Positions 23,153 through 34,150 of a stretch of 64,000 bases of DNA are shown here, piece by piece. The translations under genes were made by a program, and so were the position numbers. The first letter of the stretch is position 1. Each line of letters begins with the position of its first letter. Source of the DNA: Talinum fruticosum. Lineage: Eukaryota; Streptophyta; Magnoliopsida; Caryophyllales; Talinaceae. The stretch is taken from NCBI GenBank assembly GCA_021018815.1, contig JAITYX010000011.1, positions 1,936,501 to 2,000,500 on the forward strand. The letters run 5' to 3'. The notes below the pieces were generated by a model that had not been told where the DNA came from, ran no database searches, and saw only the letters and a program-made list of their open reading frames with translations.

Positions 23153-23674
23153 TGAGTTTGTGGCTCAAAATCACCATGTTTCACTTCATTTTGCTGCTAA
23201 TCAATCGCTACTTGCTCGTGTTCAACGAAAAGGGCTCGTGTCCATTGCAAACCAGAAGTTTGGAACTTCCAGCAGCCGACATGGCCCGTGTCGGTTGTCC
23301 TGCAGCCATTGCGTACGGTTTTGCCTCAAGTTAATGGTTCTTTGTTCTAAGTTCATTTAAAGCCCGATTTTCTGCAGCTTTTTCATAGAGCAAGTGAAGT
23401 AATATCCCCCTGCATTGTTAAGTAAGATTGAGGGAGAATTGTGAGAGAATTGTATTCTCATCATTGATCAAATCGTCATTCGATTGTGATCACTTGTACT
23501 TTCTTAATTCATAGTGAGTTTTTGTGCTCGTTGCCTCCAGTGGTTTTTCCCTCATTGGGTTTCCACGTTAATCCTTGTGTTCTTTGATTTAGTGTTTTCA
23601 TCTTGTTGTTTATACTTTTGATTATCATTTTGTTCATTCGAATCACTTCCGCTCAAGACACTCTATTCCTAACA
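23153..23674 (+). repeat. 3' LTR of Copia-B
   Basis: Matches 18459-18998 from TGAGTTTGTGGCTC to CCTAACA over its whole length with scattered differences; 18 bases shorter. Confidence 0.92.
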
Positions 23675-25219
23675 CACTTGTCTTCTCAATTACGTGAGAA
23701 CCTACTTACAACAAGCGAAATACGTAAGATTATACAACCACCTCCGACATGATACATGAAATGCTTGGACAAGGCATCAACGAAAAAAGGCACATGACCC
23801 TAAATCAATATCAAAGAATCTTTAGTGTAAGTCTTGTCATTAAGCAAAGCATGACAAGAGGGGAACACGACCCTATTCAACCATAAATGTACATCAAGAA
23901 TCAAAATCTGGGACACAACGAAGCGAGGGCACATGATCTCATCACTTCGTAAAACCTTGACTCGTAGATCTCCACAATTGTCTTCTATCCTCGAGCAAAG
24001 CACTATAATAAGGGGCACACGACCTAGCCAATCATCAACTCGTACTCATGGTTGCATTAGCAATGATCAAGCACATTATCCATACTTAACCATCACCTCA
24101 TTCAAGCTCGTCCAAAGTAGGGGCTACACCCTTATTTCAAGCTCCATCTAAGCTCCAACACTTCAATAGGTTCCAAAGTGACCAAGTTCAAACAACCCCT
24201 CGGACTTTAGATCCAAGAGCGAGTTAAGTTCAAGTACCTTATCGAGCTTCAAACTTTTAAGCGAATTGAGTTCATGCCATTCTCTAGATTTTAGGTCATC
24301 AAGAGACCAAGTTATCAAATATCCATCTCTATTCCGACGAAATTGGATAGATGTCGAGCTTTAGATCTAATAGTGGTCAAGTTCAAGCACATCGTTGAGC
24401 TTCAAACTTTTAAGCATGTTAAGTACGAGACTCCTTCCCTGAATTTTAGGTCATCAAACGACCAAGTCTAGGCAACATTCTTACATAAAAAAAAAAATCA
24501 AACATTCGTCTTTTATTTCGGAGAAAGTGGGTAGACGCTAAAGCTTTAGGACCTCCTAATGGCTAAGTTAAGGAAAAATCTTTGAATGGAATCGGCTACG
24601 GATCTTCAAGCTCCCACACCATCAAGTTTACAAGGATTTGACTACGGATCTTTGGACTTAATCGCCACCAAAATTTATAAAGAGAATAAGCATATGTCCC
24701 TATTTCAATGAAAGTGGATGTACAGCAGAGCTTCAACTCCTCCCAATGGCCAAGTCACGACAAAACCTTTGAAAGGGATTTGGCTATAGATATTAAGGCT
24801 CAAACTTAGACAAAATCATAAAGATCTAGTTACAAATTATTAGGCTTATAGTTCGGGTAAAATTCGGATTTATCTACATTTGATTATTAGCTAACAAATA
24901 TGTTAGTGCACGAACTATTTTTCGCCAAGGTTCAAATCCAAGAAGGGTCAAGTTTAGGCATACATATCGGGAATTAAATATGCCAACGTCAAAAACATGT
25001 AGCTACATTTTAGTTCACCAAACTTCACACTTTATCGTACAAGTCAAGTTGAGGCCCACCACCGGGGTTTAGGTCATCTTAAGTGGCTAATCTTCGGTAG
25101 TAATTTTCGTACTACATATAGGCGGTACTTGAAGTAACATCAACAAAACGAGATAAGTATCACTTAGTGCTTACTTCGACCTTCATCTTACTCAAACTCT
25201 GGTCAAAGTGGGGGCCAAC
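23675..25219 (+). mobile_element. 3' tail of gypsy-like element Gypsy-1
   Basis: Non-coding sequence that ends in AAAGTGGGGGCCAAC, a polypurine tract, immediately before an LTR starting TATAGACACCC. Long untranslated 3' regions with internal repeats are usual in Tat/Ogre-like gypsy elements; the lineage is a guess. It carries a two-unit repeat of about 155 bp from 24202. No gag or pol is visible between the two Gypsy-1 LTRs, so most of the element has been deleted. Confidence 0.5.
24202..24535 (+). repeat. Two-unit tandem repeat of about 155 bp in the Gypsy-1 tail
   Basis: Units start at 24202 and 24356. Both contain TTTAGATC, AAGTTCAAG, GAGCTTCAAACTTTTAAGC, ATTTTAGGTCATCAA and CGACCAAGT-like blocks in the same order. 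The second has an 11-base A run near 24487. Confidence 0.7.
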
Positions 25220-26180
25220 TATAGACACCCAAAAAGTGTTACAATTTTAATGTTTTATTTATTTATTTTGTTTTGTAAGCACAACGGTGAAAACTATAAT
25301 TCCCCAGCCTGAGGAGTCGGGAGCATCACCGTCATGAACAATACAAAACTTGAGCTTCATAAGTATGCTTAGGGTGAGATTGAATTAAGGTAGATTTTCT
25401 TTTCTTCCCTCTATCCCAAAAACTAAAGCCACCAACATGCCCACACCATAAAACATCACAAAATGGTTAAATTTCATGCTGGTCCCCAGCCTTAGCCTTG
25501 GATAGTGCCGGATCACGTGCCCACCCACGTTGATCCTTAACCTACCGAGAATGCGTTGTTTTGACTCGTTCAAAGCTAACATATTCTCAACCGATTTTAG
25601 CTAGTTTTTGGAGCAAGACTCTGCTATCATTTGGCCAATTGGAGGCTGAATGAGGGAATCCTTTACATAAATAGGACCCCTAACCCTCCATTTCCATATA
25701 GGACCCCTAACCCTCCATTTCCATATACATCAATAAGACAAAATCTACTTCATTTTGATGAATTCTTCTCTCTCTCTTCTCTCATTTTTCGTTTCCTTAT
25801 TCTTTTTAGACCACCATTTACTCTTCTTACCTAAAACTACTCAAACAAGAAGCCTTACTTCCCCAAAAACTCTCATCTTCCTACTATTACATTGTCAAAA
25901 TTCGATCAAGCTTAGGAGATCGACAGGGTGGTCTTCCTTAGGGCATGCATCCAAAACTCCCATTGGCCTAATGAGCCTCATGATGGTCTATCCACAACGA
26001 TAATTTTTCTATTTCCTTATCCCGAGACTTCTAAATACTTTCAAAAATAAAATAGTTTCGAAAAACCGCTAGCAAAAAAAAAAAACTTTAAAAATCTAGA
26101 ATCTTCATTCTCGGTAAGTTCCTTGCACTCAACATTCGTGGAGAACACGATCCACAACGCTTCCAAGCATGAGAGGACAT
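25220..26180 (+). repeat. Ty3/gypsy-like LTR (Gypsy-1, right LTR, 3' end unclear)
   Basis: Starts TATAGACACCC right after the polypurine tract. It includes a TATA-like ACATAAATAG near 25665, a duplicated 27 bp unit after it, a CT-rich leader and a tail motif at about 26040 shared with the left LTR. The right boundary is not clear and may be truncated. Confidence 0.55.
25671..25724 (+). repeat. Perfect 27 bp tandem duplication
   Basis: The unit beginning ATAGGACCCCTAACCCTCC is repeated exactly at 25671 and 25698. It overlaps the 3' end of the TATA-like box, where transcription of the LTR would be expected to start. Confidence 0.85.
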
Positions 26181-26902
26181 GGTTTTTACACTATGCTTCA
26201 TACAAAAATTTGACAAGTATAAAAATTTCTCATTGTTGTCCGACTCATGTTTAAACTTGTTGATTCAATTTCTTGAAGAATTTAGGATTTAGGATGTTCT
26301 TTTTCTTCAATGAATTTGAAGACAAAATGATGTTAAAAATAAGATAAAGGCATCGAGTGCTCATTTTTTCAACAAAGTTTTTAAAATGTCAATTGTAAAT
26401 GAAAATTTCTACATAAAATGAATATAAGAATTTACCATTTTATTACGAGAAGGACCATAAGCATTGACATACTTCAATCTAGTTATCGTATTGTCAATGA
26501 TATAGTATCGGTGGCCCCGAGGTTAAATAATACACAAAAAGTGTTGCTTCTGCCATATTGGAGTTAGAACCTATGAAAGCAATACACAAACTACCATAGC
26601 TATTCATAGCAAGAAAAGTGGTTGTTGGTAAACAATATAGCAAATCAACTTTTTTCACTCGTGTCCATATTTTTTATATCGATCCATTTGCACCTCTCCG
26701 GTTCCATGTTCAAGATGTTTTTGAATGTCTTATAACACTCTTGAACTGTATTTTTTGGAAGCTTACAAAATTGTTTATAATCTACAAAAGACAATACATG
26801 TATAAATTGACTTAAAGATAGTAACACCAAAGCAACATATTGTGAATGTTTCATTGAATAATTAGTAAGGATAAAAATGCATATGCATAAAAGTTTTCAT
26901 TG
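26181..26902. other. No gene seen
   Basis: AT-rich sequence. Two opposed short frames near 26618-26854 show no motif, and no repeat partner was found in the window. Confidence 0.4.
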
Positions 26903-27569
26903 TGAAGACTCGGGTATCAACTTACTCATTTTATTTTGATTTAAAGTAATTTATTGAAAACTTAGGAACATCAACTCATGCTTTAGATTCTTGATATTAA
27001 TGACTGACCTAAGACTTTGGGTCTCAATGACTAACTCTTGAAATCTAAGAACTCTATTCTACTTAGAAAAGTAGAAATTGATTCGGTCAATGAAACTGAG
27101 CACCGACTAAGCCACTTAATTATGAAAATTGACCCACTCAATATGACTCGAGACTAAAACTTTTCCTAAATAATTTCACAAGTTTAACTTATCTTGTAAA
27201 CTGACTCATTTCATATTTTGAAACATAATTACTAGTGTGAATTCTAATTTTGGCCGATTTATTGAGTTGAATTTAATTTTGTTGGAAAAATATTAAATAT
27301 GTCTATTTAACTCTTTGAACCTATTTCTATCATGTTTATTCTTTCAGTTCGGACATATATAGAATTTGAACTCATTGAATATTGGATTTGAAAATTTCCA
27401 TTTTAATAGATTAAGGAATTTTAGTCGTTAAAGACTAATTCTTATCTAATCTTGGACCAAAGTATTTTTTATACTTTTTGTACCAATTGTAATTCATTTA
27501 TAGGTTTATTAAAGCATAATAATCTCATCTTAAAGTAAAAACAACGGCTTCATTACCGCTTAAAGATAG
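26903..27569 (+). repeat. Old LTR fragment related to the Copia-A/C LTR
   Basis: Starts TGAAGACTCGGGT like the Copia-A and Copia-C LTRs. Further in, it shares CTTATCTAATCTTGGACCAA and the 'AAAGTATTT...TACTTT...GTACCAA' block seen at 8478-8520 and 27970-28016. It is much more diverged and stops at 27569 where the Copia-C 5' LTR begins, so Copia-C appears to have inserted into it. Confidence 0.65.
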
Positions 27570-29023
27570 TGAAGACTCGGACATTGATTAACGCTTTTCG
27601 AGTTACAACATTTACATCGGGTATAACCTCCTCATACTTATAGAGTTTTGATTCCAAGGCATTCTCTCGTGTCTTAGAATCCTTCCCGAGTGATGTGGTA
27701 TAATTTTCTAAGTATCGCAATCTATATTTCATATAGATATCGTGTTTCTTTTAGAGACTCGGAAAACCAATTCCGTGTTCCGAGTGCTGTTACCACTCGG
27801 ATCGATTGAAGTTGAACTAGACCGAGCATACTCGCTTATTCACCACTCTCCGAGTCGTGTCTAGTTAATGGTTTTAAGTCGAAGGAATTCGAGTATCATT
27901 GATATTAGACTCGAAAACTTCATTCCTTTTCCGACTCGGGTAATTAGTCGATTATCGATCATAATTATATTATTTGTGTCTAATCTTGGACCAAAGTATT
28001 TAATACTTTGAGTACCAAAATTGTTTTATTTTTGCGGGTTATTTAACTAAGGATACACGTTTCAAACCGCAAAAGTTACCGGCTTCAAAACGTCAAATCA
28101 CCAGCGAGACATGGCCATCATTTTCGCGTCTCAAGAATGTGTCGAGCTGTCCATTGACAAATCTGGAAGACTGAAGCGCCAAACCTAACAAAAGCTTCCA
28201 CTCGACATTTCAAGTCATCATTACTGGTTTTAAGACTTTCAAGAAAGTGGAACCGTTACTCAAACGTTCGCTTCACAACGGACACCGAGTGAGAGACTCG
28301 AAAGCTACGAACAACGGTCATAAGAGACCTTCGGTCGAGCATACGAAGGCAACGGCTATTCTGCTCGGTCATCTATAAATAGAAGCCACTTCGCAAGACT
28401 TGAAGACAACGAACGAAGATTACACAACATTGAAACATATTGTCAATACACATACTTGTCTTCTACTTACAACTCCTACTTTGTAACTTTTACTTTACGA
28501 GTTGTAAGGTCTTGTACTCAATTACAACCTCTTTCTTACTCTCTTTGTAAGGTCCCTTGACTAGGTCTGTAAAGGTTATCTCGACTTAGTTGTCCCCGGC
28601 TGTAAGGGTTATCTCGGTCAGGAAGTACTAGATCGAGATAAGGTAATTTCGAGTCTAGGAAAACTTGTATAGAGTTGTTTAAGGGAGCAACTCGGGTTCG
28701 GTCGGTTCACGGTATTTTGTGGACTCAAAATAGTGGATTGACTTCGTGCTTGGACTAGCACGGTTCGTGGTTTTCTGCCCCGGGAGGGTTTCCACGTAAT
28801 CTCTGTGTATTACTTTACCGAGTTCACTCTAGACTCGACTGCTCTCTTCTATTCTCGGTTATCCGCTTATTGAAGCTTTCGAGTTCACTCGATCCGACTG
28901 TATCTGACTCGAAGCTGCATCTGTTCTCGCCTTACTCAAAAAGTTGAGAAGTTTCACGAAAAACTTCCACTACCCTATTCACCCCCTCTAGGGTGACTCG
29001 AGACTCTCCCGAGCAAACCTTCA
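27570..29023 (+). repeat. 5' LTR of Copia-C
   Basis: 1454 bp from TGAAGACTCGGACATTG to AACCTTCA. Its first 303 bases match 38184-38485 very closely, and the rest matches the Copia-A 3' LTR with substitutions. TATA box at 28374. Confidence 0.92.
28374..28382 (+). promoter_or_regulatory. TATA box of Copia-C LTR
   Basis: TATAAATAG in CATCTATAAATAGAAGCCAC, in the same context as 8888 in Copia-A. Confidence 0.7.
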
Positions 29024-29025
29024 AT

Positions 29026-29037
29026 TGGTATCGAGCC
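29026..29037 (+). other. Primer binding site of Copia-C
   Basis: TGGTATCGAGCC; the expected TGGTATCAGAGCC has lost one A. Same place relative to the LTR end as in Copia-A. Confidence 0.8.
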
Positions 29038-29082
29038 TAGCCTTTCGGAAAGGATCTAACCATCCAAAGGTCTAAAGATCAA

Positions 29083-30860
29083 ATGGCTCGGAACAATGGA
29101 GAGTTTGATGAAGGCGGATCTTCCAACAGGCCACCAAAATTCAAAGGAACAAACTTCGGGCACTCTGGAAGAAACTTATGGAATGTTTCCGTATGGATCA
29201 TGATGAAGTAGTATGGGAAATCATACAACGAGGAAACTACATTCCAATGAAGATCGAAGAAACCGAGAATCGTCCCCAAGACGAAGGCTGAATTCACCCC
29301 AGATGAAGCGGAGAAATTCGAAAAAATTTCAAAGCTATGAACATTCTAATGTGCGCCATTAGCTCGGAAGAATACAACCGAGTGTACTGCTTGCGACTCA
29401 GCAAAAGAAGTGTGGGACACACTTGTAAACACATACGAGGAACGAGTCAAGTCGGACAAGCGAAGATCGGTCGGTATCTTCACAAATATGAGCTATTCAA
29501 AATGGAGCCGAAGAGAACGTAACTCGGATGTTCATCCGATTCATTGAGATCACCAATAACCTCAAGTCATCTGGGTAAGAAGATTTCCTCCGAGGAAATG
29601 TGCGGAAAGATACTCGAAGTCTACCCAAAAGAAGATGGGGTCCAAAGGTGACTCGCTATAGAGGAAGCTCGGAACCTCTCAATCTTAAAGCCGAGACGAG
29701 CTCATTGGGAAGCTTCTTACTCACGAGATCCATCTAGAAGAAGAAGATGCTGAGGGAAGTTCCAAGAAGAACATAGCATTGAAAGCCTCGGAATCTAAAG
29801 AAGCTAATCCGAGCTCATCCGACTCGGAAGAAGATCCCATGGCACTTATTGCAAGAGGCTTCAAGAGAATCATGAAGCACGGAAAATGGGACAAGAGGCC
29901 AAAGGAAGAATTCTACAAGAAAGATAAAAGAGACGAGAAAAGGTAAGTACTCTTCTCCATCGAAGTTATCTTTATCTAAGAATTCCGGATGTTTCGAGTG
30001 TGGCAGCAAGGACCACATAGTGAAGGACTGTCCAAAGAGAAAAGGAGACAGAAAGAAAAAGAAGGCCATGATGGCAACCTGGAGCGATGAGGACTCATCG
30101 GAAGATGATGAGGACTCGGATGACTCAAAATGTTTGATGACAATGACTCGACTTAGAAGCGGAACAAGAGTCGGACTCGGACAATGAGGAAACTAATCCT
30201 CGGGAGGTAATCGACTATTTCCTAAAGTTCTCCAAAGTTGATTTAGCTAAATATATTTTTACTTTGGAAGAAAAGTCCAATTCGATTCTTCCCATTTCAA
30301 AGAACAACTGGAGTCAATTACTTCGAGAGCAAGTCTTTGAAAAATGAATTGGAAAAGCGAGACTCACCCTCGGAGAACTCGGGACTAGTGCTCAAACTAA
30401 TGAGGCCGAGTCACGGTTACTCGGAAAGGAAAATGAGCGACTAAAGTAAAAGCTCACTGAGTCTCGGAAATTGATTTTAAAGTTTACTCAAGGGCGAGAA
30501 AAACCTTGACATGCTCGTAGGGGCACAATGTGTTTCTTTTAGAAATGAAGGTCTTGTTTTCAACGAGGAGAAGGAATCTAATTCCTACTCGGAATTATTC
30601 AAAAGGATTCCGAACTGTAAAGTTCAGGAAAGCTGAGCATGGTCCCATTCACGAAATGAAGGGAGGACTAAGCCCGAAGTGTTTATAAAAAGAAACCTTC
30701 TTCAAAAGTTTCAAAAGGAAATGTTTTCAAAAGAAGGAGACACGGACTCGGTTCTCGGGAGGAAGACTCGAGAATCGAGATAAGACCCAAAGTCATTCAA
30801 ATCTGGGTTCCAAAGCACCTTCTTCCTCGAAAGGGACCACAGTAAAGAAAGTTACTTGGG
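29083..30860 (+). pseudogene. Copia-C gag (broken)
   Basis: Starts MARNNGEFDEGGSSNRPPKF at 29083, the best-preserved family N terminus in the window. UBN2-type gag motifs follow in shifting frames (LMECFRMDHDE near 29175, VWDTLVNTY near 29409). A CCHC knuckle is at about 29990-30031 (CFECGSKDHIVKDC) and an acidic SSEDDEDSDDSK stretch near 30090. A one-base insertion near 29161 breaks the frame early, and further indels follow. The end is set at the linker before protease. Confidence 0.85.
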
Positions 30861-33800
30861 TTCGTTAGAGGAAGTGAGAAGGGTTAGATTTACTCTATTT
30901 TGCGGGTCACTCGGAAGAAGTCAAAGGACATCGGTACTGGACGGTGGATGTTCACGCCATATGTCGGGTGACGCAGGACTCTTTTACGAGTTGGAAGACC
31001 ATAAAGGAGGAAAGGTAACTTTTGGAGATGATAGCAAGGGAAAGATAGTTGGGATAGGCAAGATTGGAAAAGGAAGTAATCTGGTCAGCCCAGTTTATCT
31101 TGTCAAAGGATTGAGGTATAATCTACTCGGCATTTCCCAACTATGCGATAAAGGTCAAGAGGTAAGATTCACTCAAACCAAGCTGCTATATTTCGATGCT
31201 ACCTCCAAAGAGATCAAGCTCTCGGGTAAGAGATCGGGTAATACCTACATCATTCCCCTGTCGACCCAAGTCGAACTTGTCTTGCTTAAAAGCATCTCTT
31301 CATGATGAATCTTGGTCTTGGCACCGGAGATTAGGCCATATTATCATGCATACCATCAAAAAGCTGGCATCTCATAATCTGGTTGGGGATTACCTAACTG
31401 TGTTTTTGAGAAAGACAAGGTCCGTGAAGCATGCACCGAGAGGAAAACAGGTCGGATCTTCATTCAAATCCCCGAAGACGGTCTCCACATCCAAAGTGCT
31501 TGAATTACTACATATGGATCTATGTGGCGAAATCCCTGTAAAGAGTCTTGGAGGTAAATCGTACATACTTGTTGTTATTGATGATCATTCTCGATTTACC
31601 TGGGTGTGTTTTCTTGAGCACAAAAATGAAGCGTTCAAGGAGTTCAACAAGCTCTGCGAGAAAAATTCAAGTTGAGTCTCGGACTCAGATTCAAAAGATT
31701 CGAACCGACCACGGAAGGGAGTTCGACTACTCGGAATTCGCAGAGTTTTGTGACAAGAATGAAATCTCTCACAATTTCTCAGCACCCGGTACTCCTCAAC
31801 GAGAATGGAGTGGTTGAGAGAAAGAACAGAACCCTTGAAGAAATAGGAAGGACAATGATGATTGAACACAACTTGCCTTACTATTTGCAGGCGGAGGCGA
31901 TCCAACACGACTAACTACACTCGAATCGATGTCTCATCGGACCCATTACGAAGAAAACACCATATGAGCTCTACAAAGGGAAGAAGCCAAATATTTCCTA
32001 CTTCGGACCATTTGGATGCAAGTGTTTCATTCACAATAACAGTAAGGACCACTCGACCAAGTTTGATGCTCGGTCGAGATGAAGGTATTTTTTGGATACT
32101 CCTCTCACGAGCAAAGCTTATCGTATTTTCAATAAAAGAACTAACAAAGTGGAAGAGAGCATCCATGTTGTATTTGATGAGCTTGAACAGGTGAAACCAA
32201 GTGAATCATCATACTCGAACCGAAACTCGCCAAGATGATGATAATGAAGCTGAACCATCGAAGACTCGGACCCAGTCTACTCGGAATGAAGTCACTCGGA
32301 ATGAAGAGACTCGGACTGGAGCACCTCCAGAGTCAACTCGAACGCACAAGAAATTGATGAAGGTCACTCGGACCAAGCTGTGCAACCCGAAAATCTAGTG
32401 AATTAGAGGACTGGCAAAGCATTCAACTTCACTTCGAGTCATCCCCAAGAGAACATAATTTCGACATCAACGGTGGAGTAAGAACTCGTTCCTCTTTACA
32501 TAATTTATGTGCATTCACTGCATTCATTTCATTAATCGAACCCAAAAATGCACTAGAGGCCCTTAAACTAGAATGGGTAGAGGCCATGCAAGAGGAACTC
32601 AATCAATTCGAAAGGAACCAAGTCCGGACTCGACCAACTGACCTTCGACCACCCGGTTATAGGAACCAAATGGGTTTTCAAGAACAAACTGGATGAGGGT
32701 GGTGTGGTAGTCGAAACAAAGCTAGACTCGGTTGCTCGGGGTTACAATCAAGAAGAAGGAATTGATTGTGGGGAAACCTTTGTACCTGTAGCGGAATTGA
32801 AGCAATTAGAATCTTATTGGCATTTGCATCCAGCATGCATATTAAATTATATCAAATGGATGTTAAGTGTGCATTTCTCAATGGTTTTATTGAAGAGGAA
32901 GTCTATGTTGAGTAGCCTCCTGGGTTTGAAAACTCATAATTTCCAAATCATGTTTTCAAACTTCAAAAAGCTCTCTATGGTCTTAAACAAGCCCCTCGAG
33001 CTTGGTATGAAAGACTGAGTAGCTTCTGGTTCAAAATGATTTCAAAAGAGGTCAGATTGACAAGACTCTCTTCATAAAGAACAAAGGGAACGATTTCCTT
33101 ATTGTTCAAATTTATGTTGATGATATCATTTTCGGTGCTACTAATGAATTTCGTGTCGAGAATTTTCTCGAGTTAATGAGCAAAGAATTTCAAATGAGCG
33201 TGATGGGAGAACTCAACTTCTTCCTTGGGTTACAAATCAAACAAGACAAAGATGGCATCTATGTCCATCAAGCTAAGTATACCAAAAACTGCTAAAGAAA
33301 TACAAGCTTCAAGATGCTAAGCATGCATCTACTCCTATGAGCAAGCGATGATTAAACTCGACTCGGACGAGAAAGGTAAAGCGAGTAGATCGAAACTCTA
33401 TCGAGGTATGATTGGATCTCTGCTATATCTCACGTCAAGCGAGGCCGGATATCATGTTTAGTGTTTGTCTATGCGCACGATTTCGAGGCTAACCCAAAAG
33501 AATCACATCTCACTATGGTGAAGAGGATATTCGAGATATCTTGCAGGTACTCGGAATCTAGGTATGTGGTACTCCGGAGACTCGTAACCGACTCGATCGG
33601 ATACTCGGATGCAGACTACACCCCTTTTTCCGGAGGGTTATGGGAGGGAGGCTAAGGTTTACTTATACTTCTTTGGGGACGTTGCTATAAAAAATGACAG
33701 ACATGCAAGTAGAACGCTCTTGGAATACTACGTAAGTCAGTCAGTCCTAAAGAAGAGTCCCGTGCAGTCTCTTGGTCAACAACCACACAACTCACTAACA

Positions 33801-33870
33801 TTCTTCACTACTCCTACAGGCTTGACGGAGTTAAGCTGTCTAGAGGGAATTTTTTAAGAAAATGTTCATT

Positions 33871-33909
33871 ATGTTAGAATTTGCGCCTATTTGCATCTAT
33901 TTAGTGATC
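33871..33909 (+). pseudogene. nad3: 5' fragment of mitochondrial nad3
   Basis: The 13 codons from the ATG at 33871 read MLEFAPICIYLVI, the N terminus of plant mitochondrial NADH dehydrogenase subunit 3. The nad3 reading stops matching at TGATCA, after which the sequence is unrelated. Too short to function; it serves as the anchor for calling the region mitochondrial. Confidence 0.8.
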
Positions 33910-34100
33910 ATGACCGGGCAAATGGACTTCCCTTGCTCCAAAGGCAAGGGGGCCCAATTTGGAGACATACTCAAAACCATGCCTTTCGAATTTTTTGCGT
34001 AAGGCCGGTCTTCCAAATAAAGTTACTAGATACTTGATTTAATTGCGATATATCATAAGTGACCATGAAACACTTTGCTGCGCCTAAAGGGGAAAGAGGT

Positions 34101-34150
34101 TTGTGAGCCGAGAGGTGGGGTGCGAAACACCTGAGCCTCGGTCCTCAAAC
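34101..34150 (+). other. Possible group II intron domain V-like hairpin in the NUMT
   Basis: GAGCCGAG pairs with CCTCGGTC, and AGGTG with CACCT, around a CGAA-type loop. The general form is that of plant mitochondrial group II intron domain V, though the stem is longer than usual. A loose resemblance only. Confidence 0.3.

Larger units (their letters stand above)
18459..23674 (+). mobile_element. Copia-B: Tnt1/Tork-like copia retrotransposon inserted in Gypsy-1
   Basis: A complete-length copia element with LTRs of 540 and 522 bp, a Met-type primer site, gag, protease, integrase, reverse transcriptase and RNase H in copia order, then a polypurine tract. CACT occurs just before the 5' LTR (18455-18458) and just after the 3' LTR (23675-23678), consistent with a target duplication. 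The proteins are close to Tnt1-type polyproteins. Both integrase and protease catalytic residues are replaced and several stops interrupt the frame, so it is inactive. The surrounding sequence on both sides belongs to a gypsy-like element. Confidence 0.9.
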
